A program made the position numbers and the translations under genes. A stretch of DNA of 64,000 nt. Origin: Simmondsia chinensis (taxonomy: Eukaryota; Streptophyta; Magnoliopsida; Caryophyllales; Simmondsiaceae). The stretch lies in assembly GCA_018398585.1 (NCBI GenBank), contig JAGTTD010000019.1:1587702-1651701 (forward strand), read 5' to 3'. How positions within the stretch are numbered: position 1 is the stretch's first letter; every line of letters starts with the position of its first letter. The notes under the pieces were generated by a model. The model was given only the letters and a program-made list of their open reading frames with translations, was not told the DNA's origin and did no database searches. This document shows positions 54,321-64,000 of the stretch, one piece after another.

Positions 54321-54378
54321 GCATAAGAGAGTAAGCAGAAGACTCGGCGACCGTGACAAGTTGGGGGAATTATTCAAA

Positions 54379-57300
54379 ATGGTATTACCAAGGTTTATCG
54401 TTCTACAATCAGTGTACAACAACAAATATCTACAATATGTGGACGAAGAAGGCGAAATTCACAGCTTTCTCCAATTCTCGGGAGATGAGGTTGTGAGTCG
54501 ATACGCAAGGTTTGAAGTGGAGATGGCAAGGAGCGAACAAGGGTTGGTGCATCTAAAATGTTGTTACAACAATAAATATTTGGTCAGGTGATGCTCCAAT
54601 TAATATCATGTCGTATTTAATTTTTTGGTCATATATAATTTATTAGTTTAGTATTCAAATTTTAAAGTTGGTCATGCTTGAGCAACCCTTTATTATGGAA
54701 AAACAAATTGTCAGGATTTGATGGTGTTTTGTTTGGAAAGAAAAATATTTTTAAATAGAAGTAGAAACTAATTTTTGTTTTTAAGGAAAAGTACACCAAT
54801 ATTGTTTTACCTTTAAAATAGAAATAAAAACAAAAATTTTAAATCTTTCAAATCAAATTCCCCTAGTAAGTGCTTTAAAAAATTAAAAACCAAATTTTAA
54901 AAATGGTTTCTCACTTTTTTTATTTTCAATTTTCATTAAGGTTAAAAAATTAAAAGTAATAAAATAAGAGAATATTATTTTTAAAATATAATTTTAAGTT
55001 TTTTAAAAATTAAAAACTATAAATAACATTTTTTTTTTTTTTTTTTACAAAGGTAAAAGCAGGAAACCTCCTTAGGCCTTTCTCCTGAGCAAAGGACAAC
55101 CTAAGGCCTTAGCTCTGGAAATTAGAAGGAGGGTCCTTGATGGCATCATCTTCTTCACCTGGAATCCCATTCTCCTATAGCCTTTATTATGTGATAAGCC
55201 AAACTTAGTCTATTATGTGATTTTTTTTTTTTGGATAATTAAATTCAATATATTCCAGACAAATGGGGTTACAAACAAGCCAAGAGCTCTGGCACCTCAT
55301 ACCTAAGGAACCATAACAATACACGATTTAAGCCAAAAGTCTCTAAATTGAACGCAGAACAAACCCAGAGCTCTACAACACACCCGTTTTTTTCTAGGGA
55401 AGCCCTATCGACATCCCACTTGAGGGTACCTATGAAGGCTTACCCATACGGTGCTCGACATACTGCTTATAAGGTGTTGGTTTTTTATCATTCTTGACAG
55501 AAAGTGTTTGATTGAAAAAATTTAGACTATAAAATGGTGGTTTTCCAGACGAAATAAAAGTTATGACGGTTGAGTGAAAAATAACAACTTTTGGAAGTGA
55601 TTTTATGTAAAAAAAAAAAAAAAAAAGGCCCTTTATTTATTGCATAGTGATAATATATATGATTATTGGGTCCCTACATACAGGTGGTCACCGAATCATT
55701 GGTGGATTGTTGGAGCTGCAGATTGCCCAGAAGAAAACCAAAGCAAATGGTCTTGTACATTGTTTAAGCCTAGCTTTGTGAATGGTGATGATAAAAAAAT
55801 TCAGTTTTTGCATGTTCAGCTTGGACACTACGCATGCTTGGGGAGGACTGAAGCGCCCTATACCTCCTGTCTTTTCGTTGGTTCACAGTCTATTGACGAA
55901 GACTCACGTGACGTTTACACGATCATTGACTGGAACACAGTGTCTATAGCACCAATGCCAATGCCAAGGTTTATCGTTTTAAAATCAAATTACAACAATA
56001 AACTTCTACGTTACATTAATGAAGGTGAAATTGATCAGTTTTTACAGTTCTCTGGAGACAATGTTATGTGTCCATATGCGCGGTTTGAAGTGGAGATGGC
56101 AAAGAATGTGAAAGGGCTTGTGCATCTCAAGTGTTGTCACAACAACAAATACTTAGTCAGGTGATAATATACTAATTTTGAATAATTAGTTTGATCATTT
56201 AATTAATTTATTATAAACAATACTAAAATTAATTTATGTTGTTACCCTTAAAGTACGCAGTATATTTAATTTAGGTTATTTATTTTAACGGTCCTTATGT
56301 ATTATTAATTTTAGGGTTCATTTACCAGGCACTAAGGCACCGGATTCCATTAGAACTCCGAAGTTAAGCGTACTTAGGCGATAGTACCAGGTTGAGTGAC
56401 CTCCTGGGAAGTCCTTGTGTTGCCAACCTTATAAGGTTGGGGGTCGTCGGAAACAGCCTTTCGGCAGGGCTACACCCTAAAGGGGTAAGGCTGTGTACAT
56501 CCACCCCTCTCAGACCCCGCTTATGCGAGAGCCCTTGAGGCACTGAGTCTGTTGTTGTTGTTATGTATTATTAATTTTGACAATTTAGTCCTCATACGAT
56601 TTACATTGTTTCAATTTAGTCATATGGTGAAAATTTAAGATAAATTAATGACATGATTTTTGATTGTATGATTAGGGGAGATGATGCAGGTAATAAACTA
56701 CGAACCTACTTGTTGACCCAATGTAACCCCATGGATCAAAATTATATCATTAACCTACCTTTAGTTTCACCTTAAGACTAGCATGGCACAATTTAAATTG
56801 TACAAGACTTAATTGACGTCACAATTAGTGTTTATTTAATATGTTTTAAGATCTTTTATTGTAGTATATATGGTTATTGGTTTAACAATATGTAGGTGGT
56901 CGCCTAATCACTGGTGGATTGTTGGAGCAGCTGATAGGCCGGAGGAAGATCAATCCAAATGGTCTTGTACATTGTTCAAACCGAGCTCTGTGCACGATGA
57001 TTGGAAAAAAATTAGACTTTTGCATGTTCAGCTCGGACACTATGCATGTTTGTGGAGAGCTGCTGCACCCTATACTTCTTGCCTTTTTGGAGGATCGCAA
57101 TTCCAAGACCGAGACGGGTGCGAAGTTTATACAGTTATTGATTGGGAATCGTTGTATTTAATGCCAAATCCAATGCCGAGGTTTATTGTTCTAAAATCGA
57201 ACTACAATAATAAGTTCCTACGCTATATTAGCCATGGTGAAATTCAACATTTTTTGCAATTTTCTGGAGATGAAGCTAAGAGCTCGTACGCAAAGTTTGG

Positions 57301-59651
57301 AGTGGAGATGGCAAAAGACGTGAAAGGGCTTGTGCACCTGAGGTGTTGTTTCAACAACAAATATTTAGTCAGGTAATGTTCTATGCATCGCAAACGACCT
57401 CATAAGTCATGAGGTCGTTATTCGTAAAAAAAGAATAAGCAAGACATGATATGTACTTAAAACCCACGAATGATAATATGATATGAAGAAGAATGTGTTC
57501 TGAAAAACAACGTTCTTGAGTTTTATAAGATATTTTTCTCAAATGTAGCCCCGTTTTTGTTCTTTTTAAAATATATTACTCTTATTTACATACGGTAAGT
57601 ATGTTATTTATTCTTCTTGTTCTATATAATGCCCTCGCAAAATATTCCTAAAGCCAAATAATTTATTCCACAATTTATTAGTTTACTGTTAATAAGTTAA
57701 AAGTACTTTAATATGCAGTGCAATCCTGCTTTTCATATTTTTTTGGATTTTTTCCATTATGTTTATTTTATTTTTTCTTGTTAATTTTATATATGTAATT
57801 AATTTGTTATGAAACTTATTGCGGAATGATAGAATTAATATATATAGGTGGTCACCGAGCCATCGGTGGATTGTTGGAGGAGCTGATAGGCCGGAGGAAG
57901 ACCAATCCAAATGGTCTTGTACATTATTCAAGCCTATCTCAGTGGACGGAGATGCCCAAAAAATTCGACTTTTGCATGTCCAGCTCAGTCACTATGCATG
58001 CCTGTGGAGGGCTGCTGCACCCTATACTTCTTGTCTTTTTGGAGGTTCACCATCCCATGATAGAGACTCATGCGATGTTTACACGGTTATCGATTGGGAA
58101 TCATTGTTTATAATACCAAAACCAGCACCAATGCCAACGCGAGCACCATTGCCAATGCCAACGCCAACGCCAGCACCATCACCAATGCCAATGTCAATAC
58201 CAAGGTTTATCGTTCTAACATCGAATTATAACTACAAGATTCTACAATATATCAATGAAGGACAAATTCGTCATTTTCTACAATTCTCGGGGGATCAAAT
58301 TAGGAGCCCATATGCACAATTTGAAGTAGAGATGGCAAAAAATGAGCAAGGCCTTGTACACTTGAAATGTTGTTTCAACAACAAGTATTTGGTCAGGTCA
58401 GATAGTCCTTATATTTTTTTCTCTTTCCTTATATCTTTTGTGTGCCTTCGTTATGAGTCTCATACTAATAATTAAAAAAAGGTTATTTACGTCATTAGTT
58501 CATATACTTTCCTTATTCTATGATTTTAGTATTTATACTTTTAATTGCGCCAATTTTATTTCCCATACAATTTAAATTGTTTCAATCAAATCCAATGGTT
58601 GATACTCATGTTAATTTGTGGCAAAAATTTTAACATTATCTAGAACTTATATATGCTTTTCACGTGAAGTGGGTGTTCGGAAATGGTTCATTGTTTACGA
58701 ACAGGGAATGCATTGTTTTGATTTCAGCCAACATTGATCTTAAAATTAGACTTGATTGAAACAATTTCAATTCTAAGCAGACTGAATTGACACAACTAAA
58801 AGTATAACGACTAAATTAAAACGGTAAATGGAGTATAGGGACTAACGGCGATAACCCTGAAAAAACAAGTATTTGGTCATATGATTTTTCAAGCTAGGCC
58901 AAGTTTATTTGAGGTTGGAGGCTCGCGGACACAACCTCTCTTTAGGGTAGAACTCTGAAAGGGTAAGGCTACGTACATCTTACCCTCTTCCCCCGGGACT
59001 CTACTTAGGCGGGAGCATTTGAGGCACTGAGTTTGCCGCCGCCGCCGCCGCCGCCAAGTTTATCTGAAATATCAATGCACTTGATTAATTTGCTCAAAAT
59101 ACCCTTTTTCTCTATATTCTAGTAATTCAGGCTAAATAATTTACTGAAAATTAGTTACTTTATTATTAATAATTGAAGATACTTAATTTTGTGGTATAAT
59201 TTGACTTCGTAAGTGTTTACTTGGTGTCCTGTCCCTAGTCTCGTTCAATTAGTTGCGCCTTACATGTTTTCATTTCCCATTTTGGCTATATTTTGTTTTG
59301 TGAAACATTATTGTTACTTTGACTGTAATTTTTAAAAGTTTATATAAACTAGTTATTATCTTTATAATTTGACAGTCTTTGATGTGCTATATATATAGGT
59401 TAACACCTAACCACTTGTGGATTGCTGCAAAAGCTGATAAGCCAGAGGAAGACCAATCTGAATGGTCTTGTACATTGTTCAAGCCTATCTTTGTAGATGG
59501 TGATTCTAAAAAAATTCGACTTTTACATGTCCAACTCGGACGCTATGCATGTTGGTGGAAAAGTACGAAGTCACTGTATGACGGCTGTCTTTCTGCATTC
59601 TTTCAAACTCCCGATGAAGAATTACGTGATGTGTTCACAATTGTCAGTTAG
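54379..59651 (+). CDS. Amaranthin-like lectin gene 2, four agglutinin domains
   Basis: Exons are 54379-54587, 55684-56160, 56896-57372, 57848-58396 and 59399-59651. All introns are phase 2, and the exons join in frame to 654 residues. The four beta-trefoil agglutinin domains (PF07468) lie near residues 1-158, 163-318, 323-478 and 505-654, each split by an intron after the conserved NNKYLVR. Motifs per domain are PRFIVLKSNYNN, FLQFSGDE, GLVHLKCC, WSPNHWWIVG, EEDQSKWSCTLFKP and LLHVQLGHYACLWRAAAPYTSC. Classical amaranthin has two domains in about 304 residues, so this is a double-length version. A Pro/Met/Ala/Thr-rich linker of about 29 residues precedes domain 4. There is no signal peptide, which fits a nucleocytoplasmic lectin. 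Introns contain SINE and MITE insertions. Confidence 0.93.
55028..55390 (-). mobile_element. Two antisense LINE-type 3' ends
   Basis: T-runs at about 55028-55048 and 55220-55233 each lead into non-repetitive sequence (ACAAAGGTAAAAGCAGG; GGATAATTAAATTCAATATA). On the minus strand each would be a poly(A)-tailed retroposon end. ATTATGTGAT is repeated near 55185 and 55212. No protein is recognisable. They lie in lectin 2 intron 1. Confidence 0.4.
56313..56562 (+). mobile_element. Full-length 5S rRNA-headed SINE, 250 bp, exact 16-bp TSD
   Basis: ATGTATTATTAATTTT flanks the insert exactly (56297-56312, 56563-56578). The insert starts AGGGTTCATTTACCAGGCAC, aligning with 5S rRNA from its first base. 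It keeps the internal control region (AAGCGTACTTAGGCG, TTGAGTGACCTCCTGGG), crosses the junction AAGGTTGGGGGTCG and carries GGCTGTGTACATCC, GACCCCGCTTATGCG and GCACTGAGTC before (TTG)n. It landed inside a foldback MITE (56265-56850) in lectin 2 intron 2. Confidence 0.95.
58483..58865. mobile_element. Foldback MITE family B, intact-looking copy
   Basis: The left arm (GTTATTTACGTCATTAGTTC, TATACTTTTAATTGCGCCAA) is complementary to the right arm (TTGACACAACTAAAAGTATA, GGGACTAACGGCGATAACCC) over about 100 bp. It is non-coding. It gives the clearest ends for the family B copies listed at 10362. Confidence 0.75.
58909..59052 (+). mobile_element. Headless SINE with 11-bp TSD and (GCC)n end
   Basis: GCCAAGTTTAT flanks it at 58898-58908 and 59053-59063. 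The insert begins at TTGAGGTTGGAGG, almost exactly the head-body junction. It carries GGCTACGTACATC and GGCACTGAGTTTG and ends in (GCC)n instead of (TTG)n. It lies in lectin 2 intron 4. Confidence 0.85.
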
Positions 59652-59817
59652 GCTTTTATATATAAGTAAGAATTTGGTTTATTTTCATTTAGCACATAAG
59701 TGGCTTGAATATTTGTTGGACATGAAAGAATGCAATGTACTGCCATTTAGAGTATGTAATTTGCATCATATTTTTTTGTTTATTGATGTATCCTAGTTTT
59801 ACTCAGATATAGTTGAG

Positions 59818-60080
59818 TTTTTTTTGCAAGGATGAATATTCTGACTTCATGTCAATCTCATTTCCAGTTTTGGTAGGGTTGGCCGTTTCCCCCTATTGCT
59901 GGCCTGTCTCACCTTGTGGTAATGTATCTATGTGGTGCTTGTTTTTTTCCTACCTGTTTGTTTTTGTTTTGTCCTGATTTTCTATTTTTCTTGGCTGTTA
60001 TTGTCTTTGTTTACTAATTCTCGGTTTTATGAAGTTGGTATGTGGCCTTGTCTGTTTTTGCTGCCCGTTTTGTATTGTGA
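59818..60080. other. T/G-rich insertion downstream of lectin 2
   Basis: The flanking sequence aligns with 49860-49905 downstream of lectin 1, where this stretch is absent. It opens with a T-run and is rich in TTGTTTTTG words, so it is probably a retroposon piece. Nothing in it was recognised. Confidence 0.4.
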
Positions 60081-60388
60081 CTAGATGTAAGTAGTGTGGA
60101 AATTTGGTGCTATTTTCCTCTAAATGCAAGTGTAAATTTCTGTTCTTGATAATTGAAATGGTAAAAAATATTATTTGATTGATCTAATCAAAGATCATTA
60201 GAGTAGAAAACGACTATAAATAACTGAAATGGAAAACTCGATAATGGAGTAAGAAAATATTGATCACTATGATTCTTTGTTTTACTAAACTATAAGTCAT
60301 GTCATTTGTTTATTTCATTTTATTGAACTAATTATACTACAACATTAGTCTACCAAATCTTCGATCAGCCGATTTTCCAGCATTGGAA

Positions 60389-61215
60389 GTGATTCAAAGA
60401 TCCCAAACCCTGCGCAAGCGCTCCCGCTTGCGGCATTGGGACCAAGGCTGTCAGAATCGGGATTCTATATAGGATCGGTGAGGGGTCCTCATGATCGGGA
60501 TCGTAGAATCGAATCGAGAATCGTAAGATTCTACTTTAGGTGTAAAACAATAACTTGTATCCAATAAAATCGCATTACACACCTCAAATATATAATGAAT
60601 AACAAAAAAAAAATGTCCAAAAAATAAAATCAAGTTGAAAATAAACAAAATAAAAATTAAAATAATTATTCAAGTAACTCAATATGCTAGAAGAATAAAA
60701 AATTAAACAAAAATTAGTGATTTATCCAAAGAAAAAATGATATATGTCTGTGTGTGGCCTGTGGGTCGGTGTCAAACCTCGGTTGGTGGCTGGGGCAGTG
60801 ATCTAACATCAGTTGGCCCAATCAGTGGTGGTTAGGGCTACCGGTGAAGATAAGTGAAGAGTATGATGTGAGAAAATGATTAGGGTTAAATTATGGGATG
60901 GGAAAGGAGAAGGGGGGAGAAAAAATGAGAAAGGGGAAGGGGATGAAGGGAAAAGTAAAAAAAAAAAAAAAAAAAAAAAAGAGCTGAAAAATATTTTAAA
61001 AAATAACTTGTAGAATCAGTATCAGATCTCAAATATATTATTTTTTATTGTTGACTAGGTAGAATCGGTGTAGAATCGGCGATCCTATCCCGATTCTACC
61101 GATCCTCTTCAAGTTCAATGCGAGTCTACCTTTTTACGATTTTTTAAGCAATCCGATCACGATTTAGATAACCATGATTAGGACTACTGTTGTTATTGTG
61201 GATGTGATTCAAAGA
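60389..61215 (+). mobile_element. SINE tail split by a nested 734-bp hAT-like element
   Basis: The outer insertion is flanked by GTGATTCAAAGA (60389-60400, 61204-61215). Its outer parts are SINE body and tail (ACCCTGCGCAAGCG, GGCATTGGGAC, then TACTGTTGTTATTG). Inside lies 60443-61176, with ends CAAGGCTGTCAGAATCGG and, inverted, CATGGTTATCTAAATCG. Octamers ATTGGGAC and ATTAGGAC (60435-60442, 61177-61184) flank it. The inner element is AATCGGGAT-rich and non-coding. Confidence 0.8.
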
Positions 61216-61727
61216 CAACATTTATTAACCTACTCCGTTCATATGATCAATGGAGATTCCAAAGCAGATCGTATGACTTACATTTTCATCGCCTCGTCGA
61301 ATATATGAGGATATATATTTGGAATAGATTGTGTTAAAAAAAAAATGAAAAATATATTACCTCAAACACGTGGAACCGATAAATATCACAATGATGTCAA
61401 AGCTAGGCAAGGTGTAGATCACTCCCACCTTTTTTTTATAAGGTATTGTGAGTCATTTTATAATTTAAAGGAGTTTCCATAATATTTACCTTTTAAATAT
61501 AAAATTAAACACGTTGTATTAGCGAAGAAAACTAATAATCATATAAATAATAAAAAATTACAATCTATTGCCTTTGTAATCTTATTATTTTATAGTACAT
61601 ATATAGTGTTGTTATTACCAGACCAATAATTTTTATCGCTAGAGTAATGATATAAAATGTAGTGAGTAACCACAATTTTTCACAAAATTGCTCTTATAAT
61701 AACACTATTGTTTTGACAATCACATTA

Positions 61728-61785
<58 letters not shown>

Positions 61786-61786
61786 G
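61728..61786. repeat. (CA)n(TA)n microsatellite
   Basis: A run of about 19 CA units is followed directly by about 10 TA units. It lies downstream of lectin 2. Confidence 0.95.
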
Positions 61787-61875
61787 CCAAAAGTTTCTAT
61801 ATTTTACTAATTATATTGTTATTATCAGGTCAATAATTATTATTGCTAGAGTATTTTTTTTACTAATTATGTCAA

Positions 61876-62058
61876 TTTAGTCAATTTACAATTTAATCTG
61901 CAGGCATTCAATTATTTCAGGTTGGGGGTCCCCGAAAACAGTCTCTTCCTGCTGGAACGGGTAAGGTTGCGTACATCACCATCCCCCAGACCCTGCATTC
62001 AACGGGAGCCGCAAGGCACTGGGACTATTGTTGTTGTTGTTGTAGTCAATTTACAAAT
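61876..62058 (+). mobile_element. SINE with short non-5S head inside a foldback MITE
   Basis: TAGTCAATTTACAA occurs on both sides (about 61876 and 62044). Between them a 20-odd base leader (CTGCAGGCATTCAATTATTT) precedes AGGTTGGGGGTCCCCG, the body (GGTTGCGTACATC, GACCCTGCATTC, GGCACTGGGAC) and (TTG)n. The host is a family B foldback MITE (61860-62340). Confidence 0.75.
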
Positions 62059-62399
62059 TAAATTATGTCAATTTAGCCCCGTAGTAAAAATTAAAGTTAA
62101 GTTAATGATATAATTTATAGAGATTTGATTATATAAAATGCAAATGATCTTATATAAACCCATATGTTAACTCAATTTATATTTGCCAGTCATTGAACAT
62201 TAAAAGTTCTATCACCAACTTGATAATAATTTTATTCTAGGGGCTAAATTGACACAAATGAAATAATATAATGATTAGATTAATATAATTAAAAATACAA
62301 AAATGAAGTTAACATAATGAATAAAGGTACAGAGAACTTTCACATAAATAGCCCTTGATGATCTTATTTACCAGAAGAACCCTAGTAGTCTAATATAAT

Positions 62400-62492
62400 T
62401 GGCGGGAAAACAAATGTGAAAAGCCCGCCATAAAAATGGCGGATTCTCTCTCTCTCTCTCATCTCTTCAGTGATCCGCTAACATTCATTCAG
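62400..62492 (+). promoter_or_regulatory. E2F-like promoter and noncoding exon 1 of the next gene
   Basis: AATTGGCGGGAAAA at 62397-62410 fits the E2F/DP consensus, and AAAGCCCGCC lies 10 bp further on. A (CT)n leader follows, and the exon ends ACATTCATTCAG/GTAATTT at 62492/62493. E2F sites are typical of S-phase and DNA-repair genes, which hints at the role of the gene downstream. Confidence 0.6.
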
Positions 62493-62864
62493 GTAATTTT
62501 TTTCGATCGATTATTCAGATATTTTATCTAATCTATTTTTCGGTTTCCAATTGATTAAGAATTGATGTCGCAAATCAATCTAGGGTTTCAAATGCGATTA
62601 TGAAAATTCGCCAATTTCGATCTGTAACTCTGACCTCGGCTTTCAACTGTTTTTACGTATTTGAGTTTCGATTGCAGATTCCATCGCGTCCATTTTCTGC
62701 TTATGATCTGTTTGAATCTAATTGAAATTGAAAATTTCCGTTCATTACCTATTTTTGATGGGGGAAATTAGGGTTTATGTGTAAGGCGTTCGTTATGTGT
62801 CAGAATTCCCCCTGAATCTGCTGCCTTTGTCCAACATCCCTCCCTCAACACACAGTTTCTGTAT

Positions 62865-63180
62865 TAAGGTCTCGTTTGGTTGCCATATAAATTGAATTCC
62901 TATAGGAAGTTGTATGGAATTCAATTCCTATGTCAACTTCCCAGGAAGTAGGTATAAAGTGTTTGGTTGCCGGGATGGGAAATAGAATTCCTTAGACAGA
63001 CTAGTTAAAAACAAAAGAATTAGAACTTACATGGAGGAGTTAGGTAAGTTACTTCCTGCATTTTGAAGGAATTGAAGATAGTTAAGCAATTTCTAGTTCC
63101 CACATTCTGCCAACTTCCTGCCAACCTAATAAGAGCCCAAATCCCTACTTCTCATGAATTTTTGGGTTATGTTAGGTCGG
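62865..63180. repeat. MITE-like sequence in the leader intron
   Basis: It begins GTCTCGTTTGGTTGCC, has several GGAATTCAATTCC-type palindromes, repeats GTTTGGTTGCCGG inside and ends near CTAATAAGAGCCC. It is probably a non-autonomous DNA element. Confidence 0.45.
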
Positions 63181-63384
63181 ATATCCCTTGATATTTCGTT
63201 AGAGCTAGGCCCAGACATGTTTAGGCCCTCAATATTTGTGTTCTGCTATGGCTTCACATAGCATACATTTTGTTGACGGGTGTGTTAGAATCTCATATTA
63301 TTTGGAAATGCTGCATATATACTCAAGCCATTCGATCTAACAAGTTGGTTTTATAGGTGAATTCGGTCTAATATCCTTAAGTAC

Positions 63385-63885
63385 TATAGGAATTTGTCAC
63401 TCGAATAGCTGAGGTTTAAAAATTTTATTACTTAAATACTTTAAGGTTTAAAGATTTTATTAATCAAATACCCTTTTGCTAGAACTCAGGAAAATTTTTG
63501 TAGGAAGATGCTCACGTAGGACATGATTTCAAGAATATATGGACATCCCTAGTTAGAATTTGGTCTTTTTAGGAAAATGCTAGCATGACATATGATTTCA
63601 AAAATATATACGTTTCTTTAATCACAAGTTGGTGAATTTTATCTTAATCCGATAAATTTTGGTTGAAATGCTGATGTTCTTCATATATACTATTTTAATC
63701 ATTTGTCACGTAGCATTTTATGCTGACAATGTGCTGAATTCCCACAAAAATCGACTAGATTTTGGCATAGGGTACAAAGTTTATAAATTTTTTAACCCTA
63801 TTGTATCTCATTATTATATTAAAATGTCAATGTAGTTAGGTGATAAATGTTTAGATCTCATAGTATCTAAGTTATAAAGTCTTGG
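63385..63885. mobile_element. Foldback MITE family A copy
   Basis: The left end (ATTTGTCACTCGAATAGCTG) pairs with the right end (TAAATGTTTAGATCTCATAG). Same layout as 28592-29157. It lies in the leader intron, 60 bp before exon 2. Confidence 0.6.
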
Positions 63886-63948
63886 TTTTTTCTAGGTGTG
63901 TTGGTTGATTATTGGTTAGGAAAATGTGAAAAAAACGGATTATTGCAG

Positions 63949-64000
63949 GGGAAAATAGTACAAGAAAGGGGATCGTGATGCCTCCAATACGGGTGAAGTG
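63949..64000 (+). CDS. Start of an unidentified gene, truncated by the window end
   Basis: An acceptor (TTATTGCAG) at 63948 opens exon 2. ATG at 63978-63980 begins MPPIRVK, and the frame runs off the end of the window. Only seven full codons are visible, so no product can be named. The E2F-like promoter and the leader intron lie upstream. Confidence 0.55.

Noticed and set aside
54361..54378. Upstream extension of lectin 2 to a TTG start
   Set aside because: The first ATG at 54379 aligns with lectin 1 and with the amaranthin N-terminus, and lies at a normal distance from the TATA box.
56313..56430. Functional 5S rRNA genes
   Set aside because: The 5S-like stretches are diverged or truncated, dispersed, fused to a SINE body and flanked by target duplications. 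They are not tandem 5S rDNA.

Overview
The window is nuclear DNA of a flowering plant, most likely a eudicot. Genes are split by AT-rich GT-AG introns, and the recognisable families are plant ones: LTI65/RD29B, PLS-class PPR, DUF1218 and amaranthin-like lectin. Small transposons fill most of the remaining space. I make no genus-level claim.

Layout. 1-8.6 kb: a seven-exon LTI65/RD29B-like dehydration/cold-response gene on the minus strand. 11.4-17.4 kb: a four-exon cytochrome b561 gene (plus). 18.8-26.7 kb: two tandem three-exon DUF1218 membrane-protein genes (minus) with a broken cytochrome b561 exon between them; all three come from one segmental duplication. 26.9-31.8 kb: a LINE fragment, MITEs and decayed sequence. 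31.9-33.5 kb: an intronless PPR gene (plus). 34.7-40.4 kb: a seven-exon gene for the 25-kDa subunit of pre-mRNA cleavage factor Im (minus). 45.3-49.7 and 54.4-59.7 kb: two tandem amaranthin-like lectin genes (plus) with three and four agglutinin domains; the first has a one-base frameshift in exon 1. 62.4-64.0 kb: the 5' end of a further plus-strand gene with an E2F-like promoter site; its coding region begins 23 bases before the window ends.

The most unusual element is a short retroposon (SINE) whose 5' half is a 5S rRNA sequence and whose 3' half is an Au-SINE-like body ending in (TTG)n. About sixteen full, truncated or headless copies occur in 64 kb. Several have exact target-site duplications of 11-18 bp. 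One full-length copy is 250 bp and begins at the first base of 5S rRNA. Two opposite copies lie in one LTI65 intron.

The lectin locus is a tandem duplication of about 9-11 kb that also copied the promoter of the downstream gene, leaving an orphan promoter between the lectin genes. Exon 3 of lectin 1 looks like a fusion of lectin 2 exons 3 and 4, which explains the one-domain difference between the two genes.
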